Positions 1 through 6,387 of a DNA stretch of 11,907 nucleotides are shown here, piece after piece (within the stretch, counting starts at the first letter, position 1; each line of letters starts with the position of its first letter). Origin of the DNA: Alphaproteobacteria bacterium (lineage in GTDB: Bacteria > Pseudomonadota > Alphaproteobacteria > Rhizobiales > Beijerinckiaceae); NCBI GenBank assembly GCA_009921785.1, contig RFXE01000034.1, forward strand, positions 1 to 11,907, written 5' to 3'. The notes beneath the pieces were generated by a model. That model did no database searches, had not been told where the DNA came from, and saw only the letters and a program-made list of their open reading frames with translations. The position numbers were made by a program, and so were the translations under genes.

Positions 1-1372
1 TTGCGGGGCGCAGCTCGATCGCCTGCATAATATCATCCGAGTGGTGATCCTCAAAAATCGATTTGAGGTTGGAGAGCCCCTGGTTCTTTTTGGGTTGGGG
101 CTGAGTTTTTGCTTTACCAACCCGCTGCGAAACTGAGGATTCAACAAAATGAAGCCCTAAGCTTTCGACCGTTTTAAAGTGCTCTTCCGTTTTCAAATCC
201 ACGGCGATCATGTCGATACCGCCGCGTTCAAAGAGGGCAATGAGATCAGCAGGATGTATAGCCAATTGCGAAGGCTTACGCAGCGCTTCGACCATCACGG
301 ACCCTGGGATCATTACAAAATTCGGATTAAGGCGCACGATATCACTCGGCGCGGCAATCAACTCTTGATCAAGTGTGAGGCCGACCAAAAATCCCGCCTG
401 TTGTAATGATTTCATTAACACGGGCAGGCGCAAGGCCGCATATTTGAGCGGTTCATGACTAAGGATGAGGCCCATCTTCTGCTTAATCGCGGGGCTACGT
501 TCCACCAAGCCTCTGATATCGGCAACACCCTGCGGATCAGATAAAATCTCTTTGCCGATCGGGCAGAGATGAATCGGTGCATCTATTTTTGGTGCGGCTT
601 GCAGGGCCAAGTTATAAGTGAGCGCTAGACGAACGCGATCAAAGAGTTTCAATACATCATCGCTGACCACAGCAGCGCGTAAATCGGCTTCCAACAAATC
701 AGTTGAACCCTGATCAACGCATTTCATGATGACATGGCGATAAGCGAGCCGCCCCGTCATGCGCGTCTCGATATTAACGGGATCGATTTTGACCTGTCCG
801 GTACTTAACGATTTCCGCAATCGTAATTCATCAAGTGCTTTGCGTGGCTTTAGATCAGGCGCTGATGGTTCAATGCTCGCACGCTCGCGCGACTTTAAGT
901 CAATTGCCGTAAGCTTTGTCTCGAACAGTCCAATTTTTAAACTTAACCGATCAAGATCAGCTTCCGTCGCGGCGGGCGCTTTACTCTCGAGCGCAACCAA
1001 ACGGACTTCGGCGGTTTGATGAGCGGCCTCGAGAAATTTGATGCGTGATTCGAGCGTGGCTTCGTCATTGGTTGTCTGAGGTGGCGGGATGATTTGTCGC
1101 AGGACTGCGGGCACGCCGATCGCGCCAATACCAATGGCTGCGGCGGCAAGCTCGAGAGATCCGGTTGCTGCAAAAAGGCCAAAGCCCAGCACAAAGGCGA
1201 CAGAAAATGCGCCAACAATCAGCATTTCCGCCCGGTGGTTCATCCATTTTGCGAGTGCTGAGGCCATTTCCTGTCTCAAGGCTGGTAGAATTTCCGCAAC
1301 GCCGACCGATCCCGGAATGAAAAGCCCCAAGAAAGAGACTGGAATCCTATCCGATTCGGGCGCATAAGACAT
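1..1372 (-). CDS. Membrane-anchored degenerate EAL-domain protein, TipF-like (3' end off window)
   Basis: A reading frame on the minus strand is open from an ATG at 1372 to the left edge (457 codons, no stop), so the C-terminus is missing. An in-frame stop lies one codon upstream of the ATG, which fixes the earliest start. Residues about 48-70 and 74-95 are two hydrophobic segments, a likely membrane hairpin. Residues about 100-165 are charged and coiled-coil-like. From about 195 to 415 the sequence follows the EAL phosphodiesterase fold: a PIHLCPIG strand where EAL proteins have their conserved Asn strand, LRLPVLMKSLQQAGF, then a VRLNPNFV strand and a final ESLGLHFVES. The catalytic residues are gone: AYRHV replaces the YEAL-type glutamate, LTLDQEL replaces DDFG, and AVDLKTE replaces the AEGVE loop. 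It should therefore not cleave cyclic-di-GMP. The architecture matches Caulobacter TipF, a c-di-GMP effector for flagellum assembly. Family is fairly sure; the TipF role is inference, with no flagellar neighbours in view. Confidence 0.72.
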   Translation of the reverse strand, partial: MSYAPESDRIPVSFLGLFIPGSVGVAEILPALRQEMASALAKWMNHRAEMLIVGAFSVAFVLGFGLFAATGSLELAAAAIGIGAIGVPAVLRQIIPPPQTTNDEATLESRIKFLEAAHQTAEVRLVALESKAPAATEADLDRLSLKIGLFETKLTAIDLKSRERASIEPSAPDLKPRKALDELRLRKSLSTGQVKIDPVNIETRMTGRLAYRHVIMKCVDQGSTDLLEADLRAAVVSDDVLKLFDRVRLALTYNLALQAAPKIDAPIHLCPIGKEILSDPQGVADIRGLVERSPAIKQKMGLILSHEPLKYAALRLPVLMKSLQQAGFLVGLTLDQELIAAPSDIVRLNPNFVMIPGSVMVEALRKPSQLAIHPADLIALFERGGIDMIAVDLKTEEHFKTVESLGLHFVESSVSQRVGKAKTQPQPKKNQGLSNLKSIFEDHHSDDIMQAIELRPA

Positions 1373-1435
1373 AAATTATTTCGAAAATGCCTCGAATTGT
1401 AACGTAACGTCAAGTTATGGCTGGAGTTATCTCTC
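1373..1435. promoter_or_regulatory. Divergent intergenic region between EAL-like gene and HMA gene
   Basis: These 63 bp must carry the start signals for both divergent genes. On the plus strand GGAG at 1423-1426 lies 9 nt before the GTG at 1436 and is a good ribosome binding site that decides that start. On the minus strand TTGACG (1408-1413) resembles a -35 box, but the matching -10 (about 1384-1390) is poor and would leave almost no leader. AACGT is repeated in tandem at 1401-1410. I see no CueR-type GGAAGGT-style dyad. Confidence 0.35.
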
Positions 1436-1651
1436 GTGACCGAAGTGAAATCGATCATACTGAATGTGAAGGGCATGACCTGCGGCGGCTGCGCGGAGGC
1501 GGTTAAACGCGTTATTCGCAAAGCGGATTCAGCGGCAGCGGTTTCAGTCGATTTGGCCTCGGGGCGCGTTGAGGCGTCTACTCAGGCAGACGGCGCAGCA
1601 TTGGCCGCCGCGGTTACAAAGGCGGGTTATGACGCCACTGTGGCGCGGTGA
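1436..1651 (+). CDS. Heavy-metal-associated (HMA) domain protein, CopZ-like copper chaperone
   Basis: A 71-residue protein consisting of one HMA domain. The metal site GMTCGGCAEAVKRVI (about residues 13-27) has the MTCxxC motif whose two cysteines bind Cu(I) or other soft metals in CopZ, Atx1 and the N-termini of P1-type ATPases. The rest fits the beta-alpha-beta-beta-alpha-beta ferredoxin-like fold: a VSVDLASGRVEAS strand pair, and AAVTKAGYDATV at the end. Size is normal for a free chaperone. The start is GTG with GGAG 9 nt upstream; no in-frame alternative upstream is convincing. It would carry metal in the cytosol and hand it to a partner by domain docking. No copper ATPase or CueR-like gene is in the window. 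Its last 25 bp lie antisense to the end of the ABC ATPase gene. The metal is not determined by the sequence. Confidence 0.9.
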   Translation: MTEVKSIILNVKGMTCGGCAEAVKRVIRKADSAAAVSVDLASGRVEASTQADGAALAAAVTKAGYDATVAR

Positions 1652-2343
1652 GAGTTCGTAAAGCCGTCGCTCGCGATACGGCCATCGACAATTTGGATCT
1701 GCCGATCCGCTTTGGCCGCTAATCCGGGATCATGCGTTACAATAACGACTGCCTTTTTTTCTTCGTCAACGATATGGCGTAAAATTGATACGACTTGCGC
1801 GCTTGCCACCGTGTCGAGATTGCCGGTGGGCTCATCTGCGAGAATAACCGAGGGTTCATTGGCCAAAGCGCGCGCAATCGCTACACGTTGTCTTTGTCCG
1901 CCCGAGAGCTGATCGGGTCTTTTCCAAAGATGATCGGCAAGACCGAGCGTCGCAAGAAGATCGCGCGCGCGATTTCGCATCGGCGTTTCTTTCAGTCGGC
2001 TGAGCGCGCGCATCGGCAAGAGTACATTCTCGAGCGCCGAGAATTCGGGCAGCAGAAAATGAAACTGAAACACGAAACCGAGCATCGAGAGACGAAGGTC
2101 GGCCCGATGATTTTCATCAAGCGACCGCGTCGCTTCGCCGCCGACAAGGACTTCGCCCTCCGTGGGAATATCAAGAAGACCCATCAAATAAAGCAGCGAT
2201 GATTTGCCGGATCCCGAGGGTCCGGTGATGGCAACAAATTCACCGGGCATCACACGTAACGATATATCAGTGACAAGCGTAGTTGTTACTTCACCGTGAA
2301 GAATACGGCCCGCCTTGCGCGCTTCAATGAGAGGCGTCGTCAT
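1627..2343 (-). CDS. ABC transporter ATP-binding protein (MacB/LolD family)
   Basis: A 238-residue nucleotide-binding subunit with every ABC motif intact: Walker A GPSGSGKS (41-48), Q-loop Gln93 in FVFQFHF, signature LSGGQRQR (146-153), Walker B VILADEP (166-172) with the catalytic Glu171, D-loop NLD, and switch His204 in VTHD. The sequence around Walker B (ADEPTGNLD) is typical of the LolD/MacB/FtsE/DevA group, which energises FtsX-fold permeases from the cytoplasm. It is the last gene of the unit: its ATG overlaps the permease stop by 4 bp (ATGA at 2340-2343), so it is likely translated by coupling. Its 3' end overlaps the HMA gene tail-to-tail by 25 bp, and I see no intrinsic terminator between them. 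The substrate is unknown. Function as an ABC ATPase is near certain. Confidence 0.95.
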   Translation of the reverse strand: MTTPLIEARKAGRILHGEVTTTLVTDISLRVMPGEFVAITGPSGSGKSSLLYLMGLLDIPTEGEVLVGGEATRSLDENHRADLRLSMLGFVFQFHFLLPEFSALENVLLPMRALSRLKETPMRNRARDLLATLGLADHLWKRPDQLSGGQRQRVAIARALANEPSVILADEPTGNLDTVASAQVVSILRHIVDEEKKAVVIVTHDPGLAAKADRQIQIVDGRIASDGFTNSHRATVAS

Positions 2344-3575
2344 GAGGCGCCCCGGATAATATCGACTGGCTGAACACGAGCCGCTTTGCGCGCGGGAAAA
2401 TATCCGGCAATTAGAGAGGAGAGCATGCCGACCGCTCCGGCAATCGCATAATGCTTCGGCGCATAAAGAATGGGGAGATGAGTCATATCGGTAAAGCCGC
2501 TGCGGAATTCAATCATACCCACGAAAACGCACAATATATAGCCGAGCATCCATCCGATGAGTGTGCCCGCTATGCCGATAAGGGCCGCTTCAAGTACAAA
2601 AATTGAGCGCACCGTTGCCGCCCGCAGACCCACGGATTTCATAATCGCGATATCGCGGGTTTTCTCATGCGTGATGGTTGAAATAATATTGTAGGTTCCA
2701 AATGACGCCACGAGTAAAATCGCACCAACAACCATAACCATGATCGCATTGCGGATTTGGAAAGCTGAAAGAATATCCTGATGCGATTCCTGCCACGATG
2801 TTGATTTGTAACCGATCTGACGCTCGACACGATTGGCGATGATTTCAGCCGCCATTACGTCATCAACGCGAATACGGATTTCATTGATGAGTGCCGTGCG
2901 TCCATCGAGAATCTGAGCCGTCTTCAAGAGAACGACAGCTTGATTGTCATCCGTCATCCGATTTCCCGCATGAGAAAGGCCGACGACACGGGCAAGAACC
3001 GGCACGCCCGTTGTCGTTGCCAAAGATAAAGTCGCGCCGACCGTTACACCGAGTTTTTGCGCGAGCCCGTCGCCGAGGATAATGGCATTCGATGCTTTGA
3101 ATAGCGAAGCGAGCTCACCCTGGATCATTTGGCTTGCGAGCTTCGAAACACGCGCTTCGCGTTTTGGGTCAATGCCGATGACGGTGACGGCAAGATCACG
3201 TCCCCCGGAATGGATCAAAGCCTTTGTTGTCACTGAGGGCGCAACCGCACCCGGTATCCAGCTTTCAAGCGCTTCAATCAGTGCCAACGGATTTTTTATA
3301 CCGCGCCGTTCAGTCTCCGTGGAAAGGCTTCTAAATTCGACGGTGTCGAAATGAACTGATGCGGGTTGTACGGGTGCTTGGCGTTGTTCATCAGTTACCG
3401 CGACATGCGGCATGGAATCAACAAGCTGGCGAATGAAATCTTTTTGCGAGCCCTCAAGAAGACCCGCCATCATCACAGAGAAGCCAATACCTGTTGCAAC
3501 ACCAAAGATTCCGACAAGTGTTTGTCGTAACCGCGCGGTGACATGCGTCCAGGCGATATCAAAAATCAAATTCAT
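2340..3575 (-). CDS. FtsX-fold ABC transporter permease (MacB/LolC/DevC type)
   Basis: 411 residues with the classic FtsX/MacB layout. There is one N-terminal helix (about 17-40), a large periplasmic domain (about 45-270) of MacB_PCD type with IILGDGLAQKLGVTVGATL, and then three helices at about 275-298, 325-353 and 374-394. The segment between helices 2 and 3, with HEKTRDIAIMKSVGLRAATVRSIFVLEA, is the conserved cytoplasmic coupling region that contacts the ATPase in this family. The C-terminus carries FPARKAARVQPVDIIRG, the standard family ending. Proteins of this fold do not always move substrate through a channel; MacB acts by mechanotransmission, and LolCDE extracts lipoproteins. The gene sits between the adaptor and the ATPase with ATGA overlaps on both sides. 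The presence of an adaptor favours a MacAB- or DevBCA-like machine over LolCDE. Substrate is unknown. Confidence 0.93.
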   Translation of the reverse strand: MNLIFDIAWTHVTARLRQTLVGIFGVATGIGFSVMMAGLLEGSQKDFIRQLVDSMPHVAVTDEQRQAPVQPASVHFDTVEFRSLSTETERRGIKNPLALIEALESWIPGAVAPSVTTKALIHSGGRDLAVTVIGIDPKREARVSKLASQMIQGELASLFKASNAIILGDGLAQKLGVTVGATLSLATTTGVPVLARVVGLSHAGNRMTDDNQAVVLLKTAQILDGRTALINEIRIRVDDVMAAEIIANRVERQIGYKSTSWQESHQDILSAFQIRNAIMVMVVGAILLVASFGTYNIISTITHEKTRDIAIMKSVGLRAATVRSIFVLEAALIGIAGTLIGWMLGYILCVFVGMIEFRSGFTDMTHLPILYAPKHYAIAGAVGMLSSLIAGYFPARKAARVQPVDIIRGAS

Positions 3576-4576
3576 GGGGCAAAGCCTGTGCTTCTGACAC
3601 GAACACCGTCTTTGGCGCCTTGTGGCACGGGCGATACTATCTGCGTGCCTTCCATAACACCCGACTTAACTTCAACCATGCGCGTTCCACGAATACCTGT
3701 TGTTACAGCTTTTTGTTGCAACTTCCCATTGGCAACAAGATAGATCTTGCTGTCACTCAACGCTTCAGCGGGAATAAGCCAAGCCTCTTGGCTTTCAGCG
3801 GTGATAATGTTGGCTTCGACACTCATGCCAATCAACAAAGGCGTATCATCGGGTAAGGCAAGCCGCACACGAAATGTCTTTGTGGTCGGATCGCCTTTCG
3901 GCGTCACCTCGGAGACTTTTGCCGCCAATTGATCAGTGAGAAATCCTTCATGTCGCAAAAGAACTTTTTGTCCTTTTTTAACGCGCGCGATATCTTCCTC
4001 ATTTACATCAGCGGTAATTTGTAGAGGAATCGGTTGGCCGACCCAGAAAACAATATCGCCGGGGCCAACAATTTCACCCGCCGAGAAGTCTTCGCGCAAT
4101 ACGGTTCCATCGATCGGCGCGCGGAGAATTAAATCATCAAGCGCTTCACGCGCGGCCCCCACACGCGCATCAATTTCCTTTAATGATGTGGAGGCTTGTT
4201 CAACGGCGGTGGCGGCGGCTACATTGCGACCGAGTAATTCTGACGCACGACGCAGATCATTTTCAAGCATTTGTCGACGCGCAAGGAGTTCTTCGAGTGC
4301 CGCCTGTTCGAGTGATGAATCCTGGCGGGCGATTTCATCGCCTGCTTTTACTTGGTGCCCCTCACATTTGCAGGTGTTGATTAAACGCTTGCGGGCGAGA
4401 GGGGCAATTTTTGCCCATGTCACGGGCTCGACAACACCTGTTGCATAGACAACTTCAACCGCGGTTCCGCGTGTGACAGGGACGAGCGTCACTGAAATTG
4501 GATCAAGATAGATCCACCAAAAGATTGATGCGCCGATCAGAGCCATCAGCGCACCTATAAGGGTTAAAAGCCTCAC
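3572..4576 (-). CDS. Periplasmic adaptor / membrane fusion protein (HlyD/MacA family)
   Basis: 334 residues starting at a GTG, with GGAG (4584-4587) 7 nt upstream. Residues about 5-24 form an N-terminal membrane anchor without a lipobox. A beta-barrel/lipoyl start (VVYATGVVEPVTWAKIAP) is followed by a short lipoyl half, a coiled-coil hairpin (about 88-146, rich in Glu, Leu and Arg), the second lipoyl half LRAPIDGTVLREDFSAGEIV (151-170), a beta-barrel (VNEEDIARVKKGQKVLLRHEG), and a membrane-proximal domain with LIPAEAL and DGVRVRS. This is the adaptor that links the permease to an outer-membrane channel or stimulates the ATPase cycle. The first lipoyl half contains TCKCEGHQV, with Cys69, Cys71 and His74, where many adaptors have no cysteines. 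The stop overlaps the permease ATG by 4 bp. The coiled coil is short, which suits MacA-like rather than HlyD-like reach. The family is sure; the substrate is not. Confidence 0.93.
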   Translation of the reverse strand: MRLLTLIGALMALIGASIFWWIYLDPISVTLVPVTRGTAVEVVYATGVVEPVTWAKIAPLARKRLINTCKCEGHQVKAGDEIARQDSSLEQAALEELLARRQMLENDLRRASELLGRNVAAATAVEQASTSLKEIDARVGAAREALDDLILRAPIDGTVLREDFSAGEIVGPGDIVFWVGQPIPLQITADVNEEDIARVKKGQKVLLRHEGFLTDQLAAKVSEVTPKGDPTTKTFRVRLALPDDTPLLIGMSVEANIITAESQEAWLIPAEALSDSKIYLVANGKLQQKAVTTGIRGTRMVEVKSGVMEGTQIVSPVPQGAKDGVRVRSTGFAP

Positions 4577-4667
4577 GGGCGGACTCCGTAGATAATATTA
4601 AAGCTTGGGCGAAAGGGTTGATCACACCCTCAATAGCCCTGATCGGTCGAAACTAATTTGCGCTGGA
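4577..4667 (-). promoter_or_regulatory. Leader between regulator gene and transporter operon
   Basis: The gap holds a ribosome binding site GGAG (4584-4587, minus strand) that fixes the GTG start of the adaptor. It also has an inverted repeat AGGGT/ACCCT (4614-4618 and 4626-4630, 7-nt loop) and an AT-rich patch (4592-4600) that could serve as a -10 box, without a convincing -35. The stem is short and followed on the minus strand only by TTT, so it is at best a weak terminator. Read-through from the regulator gene remains possible. Confidence 0.35.
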
Positions 4668-6026
4668 TCAATTGGTGTCCGTTGCGGCTTCAAGGATTGT
4701 TGCTTGGCTCACGAGGAGATTGGCTTTTGCAATGTCGCCAGCGGCCTCACGTCGCTGTGCTTCGGCCCTTAATATGGCTGGATCAAATGGGTTGGCCGCA
4801 ATTGCTTTCTCGCCCCAGGTTTTTGCTGCGTCATCACGACGAAGCGCGGCGAGTGCAGCGAGCAGATTGGCAGCTTCCTCGTTTTGTGGATCAAGTGTGA
4901 TGGCGAGTTTCGCCTCAGCTTCGATTTTTTCTGTGTCATTGGACGATGCAGTGAAGCGAAGAACGGCTGACGATGAGAGTAGGACGGTGCTCTCGCTGCG
5001 CGTGATCAGAGCCTCATCAAGGCAGCGTCTTGCCGCATTACGAAGATTGGGGGCGTTACTGCGAATAGCGGCATCGGTGACGGCTAGGCAAGCCCTTATA
5101 GCATCGCGTCCAGAAACGGCTTCGATTTTAGCAGGCAACGCATCTGTACGGATGGGACCATTACGTCCCGCAAGGCGATGGGCCAATTGTCGCGCGGCCA
5201 TTCTCAAAGAGTCTGGTTCCGGCTTCACCTGAAGATGTGATGTCCAAATCACGCGTCCTGAAATCGCGTGACGTAAACGTAAGTCAATCTCATAGTTTGA
5301 AGCGCTTTTATAAGACGAGCCTTCGACGACATAGAGATCGTCGGGTGGGTGCGGAACCATACCTGAAAAGGCGACGATGCCGCTGAAATGCGACGTCGTT
5401 TCGACCAGAAGATCAGCGAGACCAAAACCCTCGACTGTAGGTAATCCTGTTATCGGCCCTGCGATAACCGCACCGTATCTGGGACGAAGATCGGCATTGT
5501 TATCAGTTGCCGAGGGTTTAGCATCGAGAAACAAAAATGTTGTTGAAACCAGAAAGCCCATAAGCGCGATGGCAGCCACAGCATTACGTGTTTGAGCCCA
5601 GTAGGTTTGGGTTAGAGTGATGAATCTTTTTTTGAACGTTTCGGGTTCATAAGGTGGACGCTCTTCGGGGTCTTCGTCGCGGCCGTGAACAATAATGGAA
5701 TAGCCGCCGCGCGGCATGGTGATCCTGATCGGATCATCGCGCCCTTCCGACATGTAATAGCGATCAAGCGCGCGACGAAGGCGCGTGGCTTCGACGCGAA
5801 CGATGGGGTCAGCTTGCGGATCGAAATCGGCATGGCGGCCCAATACCTCGGTGGCCACCGTATAGGCTTTTAGCAAGGCGCCGCGTCCCTCAAGCGTACG
5901 CGTGACAGAGAATGTCAAAAACGCAGCTAATTGAGGCGCAGTTTTAAATTCGGCACTGAGGAGAACTCGGCGCAGAGCACCCAAAACCTTTTCGCGCGGA
6001 ATGTCTTGCCAGGGGATCTCGCGCAT
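4668..6026 (-). CDS. Membrane-bound winged-helix/TPR regulator-like protein
   Basis: 452 residues. Residues about 12-115 match a cytoplasmic N-terminal domain common in alphaproteobacteria, recognised by LKAYTVATEVLGR, DFDPQADPIVRVEATRLRRAL and the wing-like RITMPRGGYSIIV. It is often found in proteins annotated as adenylate-cyclase-like or TPR proteins and resembles OmpR/CadC winged helices. One membrane helix spans about 148-168. The periplasmic part (about 185-290) resembles the TolB-N/FlgO-like domain (LRLRHAISGRVIWTSHLQV), and 300-450 is helical with TPR-like pairs (AKLAITLDPQNEEAANLLAALAAL, EKAIAANPFDPAILRAEAQ). No cyclase catalytic domain is present. The layout suggests a one-component sensor that binds DNA from the membrane, as CadC or ToxR do. 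The transporter operon lies 91 bp downstream on the same strand, so it may control or be co-transcribed with it. An in-frame stop 6 nt upstream fixes the ATG, and the ribosome binding site is weak. DNA binding is inferred, not shown. Confidence 0.75.
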   Translation of the reverse strand: MREIPWQDIPREKVLGALRRVLLSAEFKTAPQLAAFLTFSVTRTLEGRGALLKAYTVATEVLGRHADFDPQADPIVRVEATRLRRALDRYYMSEGRDDPIRITMPRGGYSIIVHGRDEDPEERPPYEPETFKKRFITLTQTYWAQTRNAVAAIALMGFLVSTTFLFLDAKPSATDNNADLRPRYGAVIAGPITGLPTVEGFGLADLLVETTSHFSGIVAFSGMVPHPPDDLYVVEGSSYKSASNYEIDLRLRHAISGRVIWTSHLQVKPEPDSLRMAARQLAHRLAGRNGPIRTDALPAKIEAVSGRDAIRACLAVTDAAIRSNAPNLRNAARRCLDEALITRSESTVLLSSSAVLRFTASSNDTEKIEAEAKLAITLDPQNEEAANLLAALAALRRDDAAKTWGEKAIAANPFDPAILRAEAQRREAAGDIAKANLLVSQATILEAATDTN

Positions 6027-6036
6027 TCGTTACAGG

Positions 6037-6079
6037 CCGGCATGCCGGATATGGCAATTTTGCCGGGCTCCTTAAGGAG
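6037..6079. repeat. Three consecutive 12-bp dyads upstream of the regulator gene
   Basis: CCGGCATGCCGG (6037-6048, perfect), GGCAATTTTGCC (6053-6064, 5-bp arms around TT) and CTCCTTAAGGAG (6068-6079, perfect) follow each other with centres 16 and 15 bp apart, ending 11 bp before the ATG at 6026. Their sequences differ, so they are not copies of one operator. They would lie in the leader mRNA or the promoter-proximal DNA. The minus-strand AAGGAG in the third dyad is too far from the ATG to be its ribosome binding site. Confidence 0.5.
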
Positions 6080-6246
6080 TAAAGGGTTCTCTCTTGAAGT
6101 GGCATGCGCCCAAAGCAGGCGCCACGCGCCATACAATCAACCGAACGCAACAAAAGCAACGCGATATAAACACAACTTTAAGGCGAGCGCGCGTTGTATT
6201 CCTCATCAACATAGGCCGATAGTTATTTAACGCGCAAGCTATCCTT

Positions 6247-6277
6247 TTCGTTCGATATGGATGACTTGTCGAACGAA
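6247..6277. repeat. Long inverted repeat / hairpin
   Basis: Perfect 9-bp arms TTCGTTCGA (6247-6255) and TCGAACGAA (6269-6277) flank a 13-nt spacer; with a 2-nt bulge, CC at 6243-6244 could also pair with GG at 6278-6279. No T-run follows the stem on either strand, so it does not look like an intrinsic terminator. A protein-binding site or a folded RNA element is more likely. Confidence 0.5.
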
Positions 6278-6298
6278 GGCAATAACATAACAGAGTCA

Positions 6299-6328
6299 TT
6301 GACAGGAAATGGAAAAAGTCCTGATTAT
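6299..6328 (+). promoter_or_regulatory. Candidate orphan sigma70-like promoter
   Basis: A consensus -35 TTGACA (6299-6304) is followed after 18 bp by GATTAT (6323-6328), which matches 4 of 6 bases of the -10 consensus. Transcription would start near 6335 and run to the right, antisense to vapC, where no plus-strand gene exists before hisS. The match may be chance; it is reported because the -35 is exact and no gene explains it. Confidence 0.3.
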
Positions 6329-6364
6329 CAGTAGTCTAAAATTTTAGCCATTTTTACTGTCGAG

Positions 6365-6387
6365 TTAACGTGGCGATTACACGTTAA
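6365..6387 (-). repeat. Inverted repeat overlapping the vapC stop codon
   Basis: Perfect 8-bp arms TTAACGTG (6365-6372) and CACGTTAA (6380-6387) surround a 7-nt loop, and the right arm contains the vapC stop codon (6384-6386). On the vapC transcript it forms a stem at the very 3' end. It is AT-rich and not followed by a U-run, so it is a weak terminator at best; an mRNA-stabilising stem or protein site is equally possible. Confidence 0.45.

Larger units (their letters stand above)
6027..6383. other. 357-bp gap without a gene, rich in inverted repeats
   Basis: I find no convincing coding sequence, tRNA or mobile-element end here on either strand. The stretch holds three 12-bp dyads next to the regulator start, a 9-bp-arm hairpin at 6247-6277, a plus-strand sigma70-like promoter at 6299-6328, and palindromes CTGATTATCAG (6321-6331) and CTAAAATTTTAG (6336-6347). 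The regulator promoter on the minus strand must lie here, but I cannot place it with confidence. The AT-rich right half contrasts with the GC-richer left half. Confidence 0.6.

Noticed and set aside
179..1367. Several short plus-strand and off-frame minus-strand frames across the EAL-like gene
   Set aside because: They are shadows of the continuous minus-strand frame that shows membrane helices and an EAL-like fold; none has a family signature.
1400..1417. CueR-type copper operator upstream of the HMA gene
   Set aside because: The expected inverted GGAAGG-like arms and shortened-core promoter are absent; only an AACGT tandem repeat is seen.
1627..4576. LolCDE lipoprotein-release system
   Set aside because: Only one permease gene is present and a HlyD/MacA adaptor is in the operon, which fits MacAB/DevBCA-like machines better.
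4668..6026. Adenylate cyclase function for the TPR regulator
   Set aside because: Family members are sometimes annotated so, but no class III cyclase catalytic domain is present.
6027..6383. tRNA, CRISPR or insertion-sequence end in the gap
   Set aside because: No cloverleaf, no regularly spaced repeats, no transposase remnant or matching terminal repeats with target duplication.
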